Shown: piece by piece, positions 46,443 to 54,921 of the stretch
Layout: every line of letters starts with the position of its first letter
Numbering within the stretch: the stretch's first letter is position 1
NCBI GenBank assembly: GCA_934167665.1
Contig: CAKPLN010000001.1
Coordinates: forward strand, 384,387 to 448,386
Length of the DNA stretch: 64,000 nt
Source: an uncultured Bacilli bacterium
GTDB taxonomy: Bacteria > Bacillota_I > Bacilli_A > RF39 > UBA660
Reading direction: 5' to 3'
The notes under the pieces: model-generated
What the model saw: the letters and a program-made list of their open reading frames with translations, nothing else
What the model was told of the DNA's origin: nothing
Databases searched by the model: none
Translations under genes and position numbers: made by a program

Positions 46443-47204
46443 ATGTATTTCAATTCAAAAGGCCTTTCCATATACTATGAAAAATATGGAGATAAAAAAG
46501 AAACAATGTTAATTCTCCCTGGATGGGGTAATACTAGAAATACATTTAATAATATTATTAATTTCTTTAAAGATAATTACACAATTTACATTATTGATTA
46601 CCCAGGCTTTGGTAATAGTAAAATTCCTAAAATAGAATTAACAATCTATGACTATACAGAATTAATAATTGCTTTTATGTCCAAATTAAAAATTAAAGAT
46701 CCTATCATAATAGCCCATTCATTTGGTGGAAGAATTGCTAACTTATTATCAAGTAAATATAAAATTCCAATTAATAAAATGATCTTAATAGATATTGCCG
46801 GTATTAAGCCCAAAAAAACATTAAAACAATATCTAAAAATAAAACTATATAAATTATTAAAAAAAATAACTAGTCATCTGAAAAACAAAGAAAAATATCA
46901 TAAAAAGCTACTAAATATATTTGCATCAGATGACTATAAAGAAATTCCTAAAGAGATGCGAAATACCTTCAAAAACATAGTTAATGAAGATCTTCTACCA
47001 TACTTTAAAAATATAACATCAGAGTGTTTATTAATTTGGGGCAAATTAGATGATGCAACACCACTAAGTGATGGTCAAAAAATAAATAATCTAATTAAAG
47101 ATTCTGCTCTCATAGTCTATCCTAAATCAAGACACTTTTCGTACTTAGAATACCCCTATCTAACTAATCAGATAATCCATGAATTTATAAAAGTAAAAGA
47201 CTAG
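46443..47204 (+). CDS. alpha/beta hydrolase
   Basis: A 253-residue hydrolase of the MhpC/BioH type. The oxyanion region reads LILPGWGN, the nucleophile elbow is AHSFGG (Ser near 91), the acid lies in LLIWGKLDDATP, and the catalytic His is in KSRHFSYLEYP near 232. The lid segment is Lys-rich and basic. Substrate unknown. I use the ATG at 46443, five bases after AGGTGA; a GTG three codons upstream is part of that site. It faces the next gene with a shared terminator. Confidence 0.85.
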   Translation: MYFNSKGLSIYYEKYGDKKETMLILPGWGNTRNTFNNIINFFKDNYTIYIIDYPGFGNSKIPKIELTIYDYTELIIAFMSKLKIKDPIIIAHSFGGRIANLLSSKYKIPINKMILIDIAGIKPKKTLKQYLKIKLYKLLKKITSHLKNKEKYHKKLLNIFASDDYKEIPKEMRNTFKNIVNEDLLPYFKNITSECLLIWGKLDDATPLSDGQKINNLIKDSALIVYPKSRHFSYLEYPYLTNQIIHEFIKVKD

Positions 47205-47232
47205 TATCTAAATTTTAACTAGTCTTCTTTTT
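47195..47232. terminator. bidirectional terminator between the hydrolase and the anchored protein
   Basis: AAGACTAGT with ACTAGTCTT (47197-47205 with 47218-47226, loop of twelve) then CTTTTT on the plus strand and TTTT on the minus strand; the hydrolase stop codon is inside. Confidence 0.75.
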
Positions 47233-47919
47233 ATTTACTTGTTTTACAACTATTTTACCATGGTAATGAGGAGTATTCTTATAAGTATCACTAACCCATA
47301 CTTTTATACTATATTTTATGGATTCTCCAGCCTTCAAAGTACCAGATAGTATACTTTCTGAATCATCAGTAAGCTCCATCTGACTACCACCATTAATACT
47401 ATATCTTAAAAACTTTCTATCTAAAAATATGTCTTTACAATTATCAAAATCTATCATTTCCTCATCATCAACAATAAATATTTGAAATTCTTTACTATCT
47501 TTTGAACCATTAGTAATGGTAACATCATAAGTATCAAAAACATCACTACTATCAGAAAAGGTATCAACATCAACTAAATCAATTATGTCACCAAGTCCAT
47601 TTTCTTTAGTTTTAAATTCAATAAGTAAACCTCCATTTCTTAAAAGATTATATTTATTACGTTCTTGAACAGAAGAAAAAACAATATAAGAAACCAAAAC
47701 AAATACAACTAATATAATACTAGAAAAAGTCATCATATATTTTCTTTCATTAGCTTTAATTTTTAAAATAACATGATCTAACTCATTCATAGAATACTTC
47801 TTAATATCAGATTGTTTTAATTTCTTTTTCACTCTCTTACGTTTAGTAACACTAATTGTTGTTTTCTTTTCTAAATTATTAGAAGGATTTTCAGTAAAAG
47901 ATTCATTTTTTGTCTTCAT
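47215..47919 (-). CDS. hypothetical membrane-anchored extracellular protein
   Basis: A 234-residue protein with a long, very basic cytoplasmic tail (VTKRKRVKKKLKQ near 24-36), one span at about 62-84 and an external domain that looks like an all-beta, Ig-like fold: FDTYDVTITNGSKDSKEFQIFIVDD, DRKFLRYSINGG and LKAGESIKYSIKVWVS. The last motif resembles strands of TasA/camelysin-like and spore-coat-like beta sandwiches, but no family is certain. ATG at 47919 follows TTGGTGAT. It lies downstream of aspS but beyond the aspS terminator. Confidence 0.7.
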   Translation of the reverse strand: MKTKNESFTENPSNNLEKKTTISVTKRKRVKKKLKQSDIKKYSMNELDHVILKIKANERKYMMTFSSIILVVFVLVSYIVFSSVQERNKYNLLRNGGLLIEFKTKENGLGDIIDLVDVDTFSDSSDVFDTYDVTITNGSKDSKEFQIFIVDDEEMIDFDNCKDIFLDRKFLRYSINGGSQMELTDDSESILSGTLKAGESIKYSIKVWVSDTYKNTPHYHGKIVVKQVNKKKTS

Positions 47920-47994
47920 GATATCACCAATACCTATTATTACTAAGTATAGCATAAAACAATAAAAATTAATATATATGAAAACTAAAAGTTC

Positions 47995-48031
47995 TAGAAA
48001 AAAAGTACTTTCTTTAAAGATAAGTACTTTT
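47995..48031 (-). terminator. terminator of hisS-aspS operon
   Basis: AAAAGTACTT with AAGTACTTTT forms a 10-bp stem (48022-48031 with 48001-48010) followed by TTTTTTTC on the minus strand. Confidence 0.8.
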
Positions 48032-48055
48032 AATCATTATATTTTATTAGATATA

Positions 48056-49375
48056 TTATGGCTTTAATCTATTAGGTCCTCTAAATAAGAATTGTGCTTC
48101 TTTAACACTAGGAATTCCAAGAAGTAACATAGTAAGTCTATCTACTCCGATCGCAAAACCACCATGTGGAGGGCATCCATGCTTAAAGAAATCTAAATAG
48201 AACTTAACATCTTCTCCTAAACCTTTTTCTTTAGCATTTTTAACTATTTCTTCATAACGATGTTCTCTTTGTGCACCAGTTGTGATTTCAACACCTCTCC
48301 AGATCAAATCATAACCCTGTAAGATTCCATTTTCATCTCTCATATGATAGAAAGCTCTCTTCTCTGCTGGAAAGTCAATAACAAACAAGAATTCGGAATT
48401 AAACTTATCCATTGCTAGTTTATATGTTAATCTTTCAGCCTCTGTTGTTAAATCATTCTTTTCAGAATCATCAACATGATATCCATATCTTTCTTCTAAT
48501 TCTTTATAAATATCTGCAAGTCGCATCTTAGGGAATGGTGTTGTTGGAACTACTACCTCAGTATCAAATAATTCTTTAACTTTTTCTCCGTAAATAGCAT
48601 TAGTTTTCTCTAAAGCATATTTTAACATTTCTGCTTCTAAGTCCATAACATCATTAAAATCATCAATATAAGCAAACTCTACATCAAATGAAGTAAATTC
48701 CGTTGCATGACGACTTGTATTTGAATTTTCTGCTCTAAAACAAGGTGCTACTTCAAAAACTTTACCAAAGCCTGACGCTAAAGCCATTTGTTTATAAAAC
48801 TGTGGGCTCTGGGCAAGATATGCCTTTCTATCAAAATACTTTACCTCAAATACTTCTGAACCAGATTCACTTGCTGCTCCAATCATCTTAGGAGTATGAA
48901 TTTCTGTAAAACCATTATTATACAAATATTCTCTCATAAATCTAACCATAGTACTTTGAACTTGAAACATTAAAATATTTTTATCACTTCTAAGATCAAT
49001 ATATCTATAATCAAGTCTAGTATCCAAATTAACGGTTGTTAAATCCTTATAATTAAATGGAAGTTCTCCCTCATTTTTACTAGTAACTTCAATAGTATTT
49101 GGTATCATTTCCATTCCATTTAGTTTTACACTAGGAGATTCCATAATTTTACCAGTAACTTTAATTGTTGATTCAACAGTCAAATTATCGACTAATTCAA
49201 CTAATTCCTTATTCTTTTCTTCACTCTTTTCAATAGTAATTTGTACCTTACCAGTAGCATCTCTAAGTACTATAAATTGTACCCATTTCAAATTTCTTAC
49301 TTCATCAACAAAGCCGCTTATTGTAACTTCTTCATTATAATGCTTTTTTAATTCACCTAAAGCAATACTTTTCAT
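48056..49375 (-). CDS. aspS: aspartyl-tRNA synthetase, archaeal/eukaryal type
   Basis: Class II synthetase of 439 residues. Bacterial AspRS is about 590 residues with a GAD insertion; this one lacks the insertion and has the motifs of the archaeal type: LAQSPQFYKQ, FRAENSNTSRHATEFTSFD, IWRGVEITTGAQREH and GGFAIGVDRLTMLLLG. Such enzymes are often non-discriminating and also charge tRNA-Asn, for later amidation by GatCAB; that cannot be read from this sequence alone. The ATG overlaps the hisS stop (TAATG), and the GAGGAGG binding site is made of the Glu codons at the end of hisS. Confidence 0.92.
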   Translation of the reverse strand: MKSIALGELKKHYNEEVTISGFVDEVRNLKWVQFIVLRDATGKVQITIEKSEEKNKELVELVDNLTVESTIKVTGKIMESPSVKLNGMEMIPNTIEVTSKNEGELPFNYKDLTTVNLDTRLDYRYIDLRSDKNILMFQVQSTMVRFMREYLYNNGFTEIHTPKMIGAASESGSEVFEVKYFDRKAYLAQSPQFYKQMALASGFGKVFEVAPCFRAENSNTSRHATEFTSFDVEFAYIDDFNDVMDLEAEMLKYALEKTNAIYGEKVKELFDTEVVVPTTPFPKMRLADIYKELEERYGYHVDDSEKNDLTTEAERLTYKLAMDKFNSEFLFVIDFPAEKRAFYHMRDENGILQGYDLIWRGVEITTGAQREHRYEEIVKNAKEKGLGEDVKFYLDFFKHGCPPHGGFAIGVDRLTMLLLGIPSVKEAQFLFRGPNRLKP

Positions 49376-50757
49376 TATTCTTCCTCCTCTTCGTGACAGC
49401 AACCATTTCCGCAACAATGATGTCCATGACCAGAACATTCACATTCATGTTCCAAGTCAAAATCAAAGTCTTCTGCTTCATCTTCCATAGTATTTAATTT
49501 TTCATCTAAATAATAAATTAAGGCATCCAAACTAATAACTTCTTCTTCCTTAGACTTATTATCTTTAATTTTAATTTCATTATTATTAAGATCTTCACTA
49601 TTTAAAACAGCTATATACTTAGCATTAAGTCTATCCGCTTGTTTAAACTGAGCCTTTAATCCTCTACCAGTATATTCAGTCTCAACTATAAAGCCAGCCA
49701 TTCTTAATTCCTGTGCTAAATATGCAGCATATTTCTTTTCATCTTCATTAACATACATTAAAAATAAATCAATACCTTCTACAATAGGTAATTTTACCTT
49801 TTCAAGTTCCAAAGCCATAACAAGTCTACCAATTCCTGAAGCAAAACCAACACAAGCTGTCTCTGGTCCACCTAATTGATTAACAAGACCATTATATCTT
49901 CCACCAGCACCAATAACGTTGTTAGAACCAAAACCTTCTACTTTAGCTTCAATTTCAAATACGGTATGACTATAATAATCTAGCCCACGAACAATTCTTG
50001 GATTTATTTCATACTTTATTTGCATAATATTCAAATAATCCTGAACCTTTTCAAATCTATCTCTACTCTCATCATTCAAATAATCTAAAGTTGTAGGCGC
50101 ATTTAATAATAATGGATTATCACTATCTACTTTACAATCCAAAATACGTAATGGATTCTTCTCTAATCTATCTTTACAATCTTCACATAGTTCATTTATA
50201 TGTGGTTTGAAATAATTGATTAGAGCTTCTCGATAATTATTACGGCTTTCAGTATCTCCAAGTGTATTAAGATTAACTTTGATTTCCTTCAATCCAAGCA
50301 TTTTATAAACATTAACTGCTGCACTAATAATCTCTGCATCACTTAAAGGATCATCACTACCTAATATTTCCATACCAAACTGTGTAAGTTCTCTATCCCT
50401 ACCTGACTGTGGTCTCTCATAACGATACATCGTTCCATTATAATAAACTTTAACAGGTTGATTTGGATCCCCATACATCTTATTTTCAATATAGCTTCTT
50501 ACTACTCCAGCCGTTCCCTCTGGTCTTAACGTAATCTTACGATCACCCTTATCAACAAAGTCATAACTTTCCTTAGTAACTATATCGGTAGTTTCTCCAA
50601 CTCCTCTGTGAAATAACTCAGTTGCTTCAAAAATAGGTGTTCTAATATAATTATAATTATATTTTTCCATTGTTGCATCAATTACACTCTCAACATACTT
50701 CCATATCTTAGCTTCTCTACCATATAAATCAATACAGCCTTTTTGTCTTTGTATCAT
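49375..50757 (-). CDS. hisS: histidyl-tRNA synthetase with Cys/His-rich C-terminal tail
   Basis: Class II synthetase of 460 residues. The core is normal: motif 2 RYERPQSGRDRELTQFG, the His-binding GLDYYSHTVFE and GAGGRYNGL, and motif 3 CVGFASGIGRLVMAL, followed by the anticodon domain. After about residue 424 there is an acidic linker and a 24-residue tail (437-460) with six Cys and five His arranged as CxC, GHGHH, CC and CCH, then five Glu. Normal HisRS ends near 420-425. The tail looks metal binding. ATG at 50757 after GGAGGTAAGTA. Expression is controlled by the T-box upstream. Confidence 0.95.
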   Translation of the reverse strand: MIQRQKGCIDLYGREAKIWKYVESVIDATMEKYNYNYIRTPIFEATELFHRGVGETTDIVTKESYDFVDKGDRKITLRPEGTAGVVRSYIENKMYGDPNQPVKVYYNGTMYRYERPQSGRDRELTQFGMEILGSDDPLSDAEIISAAVNVYKMLGLKEIKVNLNTLGDTESRNNYREALINYFKPHINELCEDCKDRLEKNPLRILDCKVDSDNPLLLNAPTTLDYLNDESRDRFEKVQDYLNIMQIKYEINPRIVRGLDYYSHTVFEIEAKVEGFGSNNVIGAGGRYNGLVNQLGGPETACVGFASGIGRLVMALELEKVKLPIVEGIDLFLMYVNEDEKKYAAYLAQELRMAGFIVETEYTGRGLKAQFKQADRLNAKYIAVLNSEDLNNNEIKIKDNKSKEEEVISLDALIYYLDEKLNTMEDEAEDFDFDLEHECECSGHGHHCCGNGCCHEEEEE

Positions 50758-50776
50758 TACTTACCTCCTATAAAAA

Positions 50777-50960
50777 CAAAAAAGGTAACACCCTAAGGAC
50801 GAATTTCTCCGTGGTGCCACCTTATTTTATTAACTCAAAATACTTATAACGTAGTAACCCGTTTTCTTATATTATGGATGTCTTCAATTATTTTTAAACA
50901 AGTATTTTCACCAACCATACTTTCTCTCTGCTTTATCAATAATTTACTCCTTCCAAGAAC
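50777..50960 (-). promoter_or_regulatory. T-box riboswitch leader of hisS-aspS
   Basis: The leader between promoter and hisS has the T-box parts: a Stem I region with AGAGAGAAAGUAUGG, the T-box sequence GGTGGCACCACGG (50822-50810) and a terminator made of GGTGGCACC with GGTGTTACC followed by TTTTTT (50783-50777). The alternative antiterminator would expose the bulge that pairs with an uncharged tRNA 3' end. The specifier is not certain: the region GAAGACATCCAT holds both GAC (Asp) and CAT (His) triplets, and both products are encoded downstream. Confidence 0.88.
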
Positions 50961-50966
50961 AAAGTT

Positions 50967-50995
50967 ATTATAACGCAAAAAACTAATCAAAACAA
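50967..50995 (-). promoter_or_regulatory. promoter of hisS-aspS
   Basis: TTGTTT-17-TATAAT on the minus strand, starting the T-box leader. Confidence 0.6.
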
Positions 50996-51078
50996 TAGTT
51001 TTTTCATTTAAATATTAATTTAGCATTTTCACAAATTACATTTTTTTCTTATAAGATTTATATACCGGTTCTTGATTA

Positions 51079-51201
51079 TTAAGAAAATTCAGAAATATGT
51101 CTTATAACTCCACCATAATCATCTTCAGATAATACCCCATTATTATATATACTTATACAGCTAGCCTGATGATGACCATAAGCTAAGTAAATCCATTCCA
51201 A
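51079..51201 (-). pseudogene. possible gene remnant upstream of the hisS leader
   Basis: A 40-codon open stretch reading EWIYLAYGHHQASC, ISIYNNGVLSEDDYG and ending GVIRHISEFS looks like the C-terminus of a real protein. It has no proper start: a TTG at 51201 lies in the T tract of the terminator of the preceding gene and lacks a binding site. No family is recognised. It may be a decayed gene end, or chance. Confidence 0.3.
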
Positions 51202-51231
51202 TAAGAAAAGGTATAAGTTACATATACCTTT
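51197..51231 (-). terminator. terminator of the AI-2E-family gene
   Basis: AAAGGTAT with ATACCTTT (51224-51231 with 51207-51214, loop of nine) then TTCTTATT on the minus strand. Confidence 0.65.
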
Positions 51232-51256
51232 AAATATCCATAATCTATTTAGTCTT

Positions 51257-52318
51257 TTAACTAACTTTTTCTTTAATCTTGTCTACTCCCTCAGATATTT
51301 CATCTTCATAAAACTTATAAGTAGTTCTAATCAATAAGTATACTGGTAACGCTAAAACAATTCCCCACATACCAGCCAAAGTACCTCCAACGGAAACAGC
51401 CATTATTGTAATTAAAGGACTAACTCCTGTTGTTTTTCCATAAACTCTAGGAGAAATAACATATCCATCAATTTGTGGAAAAATCAAGCATATAATGACG
51501 GTAGCAATAACTAAAGGAACTGACACAACACTTGCCATAATAATCGCAATAACATTAGTAATAACTCCTCCAAAATAAGGAATAACAGTAGTAAGACAAG
51601 CAAGTATACCTAGAATCAACCAGTTAGGATGACCTACAATAAAGAATAAGAAACTATACTCAAAGAACTGAATAATCATAAATATTCCAAGTCCTTTCAA
51701 ATAATTACCTAGCTCATAATCCATGCATTTAACATAATTATAAAATCTTTTACTAAAAGATAAAGTAACGTTCTTAATCCATTTATGAATCTTATCCATA
51801 TCAGTTAAGAAATAAATAAAAGCAACAAAGCCTACTATAAACTTACTAATAAAACTAAGTGACTTGTTAATAAAAACTATTGTCGTACTAGAAATAACAG
51901 TACTTAAATCTTTTAAAGTAGAATTCAAAGCATCAGTAATTTTAAGTTCAAAGTCCCCTAAATTAATATGAAACTTACTACCAATACTATCAGTAATATC
52001 TCCAATCATTCCTACTAATAAACTTAACTGATCATATAAAAGAGGTAACGTAATAACTAATAATCCCACTATAATTATTACCGCTCCAAGAATAGTTATA
52101 GAAACTGCTAATTTATGACTTAATCCTTTTCTTTGTAAAAGTTCTACAAAAGGTGTAAGTGCATAAGCAAATGCAAAAGCAATTATAAATGGTGCCATAA
52201 CCTGAACTACTTTTCCAAGTATTCCTAACCATAAATTAATATTTGAAAAAGCAATATATAATAATGCAAGTAAAGCAAGCCAATTAATTAAATGATAATT
52301 AAACTTATTCTTAAACAT
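51257..52318 (-). CDS. AI-2E family transporter-like membrane protein
   Basis: A 353-residue protein of the UPF0118/PerM family with about eight spans: two N-terminal spans before FVELLQRKGL, a long soluble middle part, and the C-terminal block VIPYFGGVITNVIAII, IDGYVISPRVYGKTTGVSPL and LALPVYLLIRTTY that marks the family. Roles reported for members include autoinducer export and cation/proton antiport; none can be assigned. The second ATG of ATGATG is used because of its better distance from GAGAGG. It follows dtd by four bases. Confidence 0.88.
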   Translation of the reverse strand: MFKNKFNYHLINWLALLALLYIAFSNINLWLGILGKVVQVMAPFIIAFAFAYALTPFVELLQRKGLSHKLAVSITILGAVIIIVGLLVITLPLLYDQLSLLVGMIGDITDSIGSKFHINLGDFELKITDALNSTLKDLSTVISSTTIVFINKSLSFISKFIVGFVAFIYFLTDMDKIHKWIKNVTLSFSKRFYNYVKCMDYELGNYLKGLGIFMIIQFFEYSFLFFIVGHPNWLILGILACLTTVIPYFGGVITNVIAIIMASVVSVPLVIATVIICLIFPQIDGYVISPRVYGKTTGVSPLITIMAVSVGGTLAGMWGIVLALPVYLLIRTTYKFYEDEISEGVDKIKEKVS

Positions 52319-52322
52319 CATC

Positions 52323-52757
52323 TCACCTCTCTAACCATATTGTTGTTGGCCCAATATTAGTAAGATTTACTTTCATATCTGCTCCAAAAATGCCAGTTTC
52401 AACTTTTACATATTTCCTTAATTCTTCATTAAACATTTCATAGTATTTTTCAGCCTCACTGTTTTTCATAGCTGCAATATAACTAGGTCTATTTCCCTTA
52501 CTACATTCAGCATATAAAGTGAATTGTGAAACAGAAAGAATACTACCACCAAACTCCAAAATACTCTTATTCATAACATCATTTTCATCAGGGAAAATAC
52601 GAAGATTAACTACTTTTTTAGCTAAATACTTAATCTTATCTATATCATCACCATCAGTAAAACCAACAAGTAAAACTAAGCCACTATCAATGCTACCAAC
52701 AACACTATCATCCACTACAACTTTAGCAGAACCACTTCTTTGAACTAAAACTCTCAT
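52323..52757 (-). CDS. dtd: D-aminoacyl-tRNA deacylase
   Basis: Hydrolyses D-amino acids from mischarged tRNA. The 144 residues are the standard length and show the MRVLVQRSGSAKV start, SVSQFTLYA (catalytic-loop motif) and NIGPTTIWLE, which keeps the Gly-cisPro pair although the family usually has NxGPVT. It stops with TGA, direct evidence that UGA is a stop here. The start overlaps the rel stop by four bases; rel-dtd is the Bacillus order. Confidence 0.96.
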   Translation of the reverse strand: MRVLVQRSGSAKVVVDDSVVGSIDSGLVLLVGFTDGDDIDKIKYLAKKVVNLRIFPDENDVMNKSILEFGGSILSVSQFTLYAECSKGNRPSYIAAMKNSEAEKYYEMFNEELRKYVKVETGIFGADMKVNLTNIGPTTIWLER

Positions 52758-54904
52758 CGTATAACCCTCTCAACTTTATCAACAAAAACATTTTTACCTA
52801 TTGCAGTAAAGACCTTATTAAGTTGTTCAAGACCAGTTACATAGCAACTAATTTCATAAATTGAATTTTCTCCTCTAGTAATAGTCTTAATTTCATCAAC
52901 ATTAACATTCAACATAGAAACAGTCTGCATTAAATTTAACATATTATTATCAGCACTATTTGTATAAACTAAAATAGATGTTAAATAACGCTTATTACTA
53001 TTAGAATTCCATGTTACTTCAAGAGTTCTATCCTCTAACATAGATAAGTTATGGCAATTAATCCTATGTACACTTATACCATTTCCCTTAGTAATATAAC
53101 CAATAATTTCATCACCATAAATAGGATTACAACAATTTGCTAAATTAACTTTAACTTTATCAATTCCACTAACAATTATATCAGCATCAGTACTAGTAGT
53201 TGAAACCTTAACAACTTTAGGAGCTATAACCTCATCTACCTTATCAATAAGATTGATTATAGCATTAACAGCAACTCTACCGTTACCCGCAACTAAATAT
53301 ATATCTTCCAAATCTTCTAGTTTAAAGTTATCACAAATCTTTTTAATATTTTCATCACTAAAGAATTCGCTAAAAACAATTTTTCTTTTGCGTAATTCCT
53401 TTTCTAAACTATATTTACCACGTTCAACATATATGTCATGTTCATTTTTAGTAAAGAAACTACGTATTTTATTTTTAGTTTGAGTAGCCTTTACCATATT
53501 AATCCATTCTTTAGATGGTGTAGAATTCTTATTAGTATTAATCTTTACAATATCATTATCTTGTAATTCATAATTTAAAGGAACTATATTATTATTAACA
53601 ATTGCTCCAACAGTTGTTTCTCCAACTTTAGTATGAATCTTATAAGCAAAGTCAAGTGGTGTAGCTCCTCTAGGTAGTTCAATAACATCACCTTTAGGTG
53701 TAAAAACATATATATTGTTATTTAATACTTCATCTTTAACACTATTAACAAATTCTTCACTACTCATTTTATCTTTACTTAAATCTATAATTGATTTAAA
53801 GAATTGTAGTTTTTGTTCTGTTGTTGTTTGTAGATTAGCAACTGATTTAGAACCGCCATTTTCCTTATAAGCCCAATGTGAAGCAATACCATTTTCTGCT
53901 ACCTCATCCATATCATATGTTCTAATCTGAATCTCAAATAAATAGCCATCTATACCAAATACGGTAGTATGTAAAGACTGATACATATTAGGCTTTGGCA
54001 TAGCTATATAGTCCTTAAATCTATTAGGAAGTGGTCTAAATTTAGAATGAATAATTCCCAAAGCTAAATAACATTCTTGCTCGGTATTAACTAAAATACG
54101 TAAAGCTAACAAATCATATATATCACTAAATTTTTTACCCTTATCTAGTTTGTTATATATACTATATATGCTTTTAGCTCTACCCTTGATTTCATGATTA
54201 ATATGATGTTCATTTAATAAATTACTTACCTCAGTCTGCATATCATAAACTGTTTTATCACGTTCAAGTTTTGTTTTATTTAACTTTTCTGCAATATCGT
54301 AAAAAACCTCTGGTTTTAAATATCGTAAAGATAAGTCTTCCAGTTCACTTTTAATCTTATGAATACCTAAATGATGAGCAATAGGTGCTAAAATATCCAA
54401 AGCTTCATGAGCCTTAACTTTTTGCCTATCTTCAGGAAGAGCCCATAATGTTCGCATATTATGTAAGCGGTCTGCCAATTTAATTATTATTACCCTAACA
54501 TCTTCACTCATACCAACTATTATTTTCTTATAATAATCAATCAAATAATCATTCTCAGTAGAAAAATGAATTTTACTAAGTTTTGTAACTCCTTGAACCA
54601 ATTTTGTAATTTCAGGACCAAACTCACTTTCCATTTCTTCTACAGTACAATCGCAATCTTCCAATACATCATGTAAAAATCCAGCTGATATAGTTTCATA
54701 ATCAGCATAAATTGTAGTAAGTATAGCAACAACATTCAAAGGATGAACAATGTATTCTTCCCCACTTTTACGAAATTGTCCGCTATGCTTAAGAGAAGCA
54801 AACTTATAGGCTTTCTTAATAACCTCCATTTGCTTCTCATCTTCTATATATTTTAACTTTTCTAAAACATCTTCAAAACAGATATTATCTTTACCTTTAG
54901 ACGT
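52754..54904 (-). CDS. rel: bifunctional (p)ppGpp synthetase/hydrolase Rel, apparent ACG start
   Basis: Makes and degrades (p)ppGpp in the stringent response. About 716 residues: HD hydrolase with FLHDVLEDCD, synthetase with PKPNMYQSLHTTV, TGS domain (YVFTPKGDVIELPRGATPLDFAY), a Cys/His zinc segment (LANCCNPIYGDEI) and a C-terminal ACT domain. The start is odd. A strong GAGAGGAGG (about 54919-54911) is followed seven bases later by ACG at 54904, giving a normal-length N-terminus; the only nearby standard codons are TTG at 54928, upstream of that site, and ATG at 54829, which would cut the first helix. Confidence 0.95.
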   Translation of the reverse strand, partial: TSKGKDNICFEDVLEKLKYIEDEKQMEVIKKAYKFASLKHSGQFRKSGEEYIVHPLNVVAILTTIYADYETISAGFLHDVLEDCDCTVEEMESEFGPEITKLVQGVTKLSKIHFSTENDYLIDYYKKIIVGMSEDVRVIIIKLADRLHNMRTLWALPEDRQKVKAHEALDILAPIAHHLGIHKIKSELEDLSLRYLKPEVFYDIAEKLNKTKLERDKTVYDMQTEVSNLLNEHHINHEIKGRAKSIYSIYNKLDKGKKFSDIYDLLALRILVNTEQECYLALGIIHSKFRPLPNRFKDYIAMPKPNMYQSLHTTVFGIDGYLFEIQIRTYDMDEVAENGIASHWAYKENGGSKSVANLQTTTEQKLQFFKSIIDLSKDKMSSEEFVNSVKDEVLNNNIYVFTPKGDVIELPRGATPLDFAYKIHTKVGETTVGAIVNNNIVPLNYELQDNDIVKINTNKNSTPSKEWINMVKATQTKNKIRSFFTKNEHDIYVERGKYSLEKELRKRKIVFSEFFSDENIKKICDNFKLEDLEDIYLVAGNGRVAVNAIINLIDKVDEVIAPKVVKVSTTSTDADIIVSGIDKVKVNLANCCNPIYGDEIIGYITKGNGISVHRINCHNLSMLEDRTLEVTWNSNSNKRYLTSILVYTNSADNNMLNLMQTVSMLNVNVDEIKTITRGENSIYEISCYVTGLEQLNKVFTAIGKNVFVDKVERVIR

Positions 54905-54921
54905 AGGAATTCCTCCTCTCG

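Noticed and set aside
46405..46443. TTGACA plus CATACACT before the alpha/beta hydrolase as a sigma-A or SigE promoter
   Set aside because: No -10 at 17 bases from TTGACA, and no -35 of SigE type at 14 bases from CATACACT; left unassigned.
40116..52325. Possible genetic code with UGA as Trp (mollicute-like AT content)
   Set aside because: Trp residues are all TGG, and dtd and the sortase-like gene end properly at TGA; no gene needs TGA readthrough except one clearly decayed gene.
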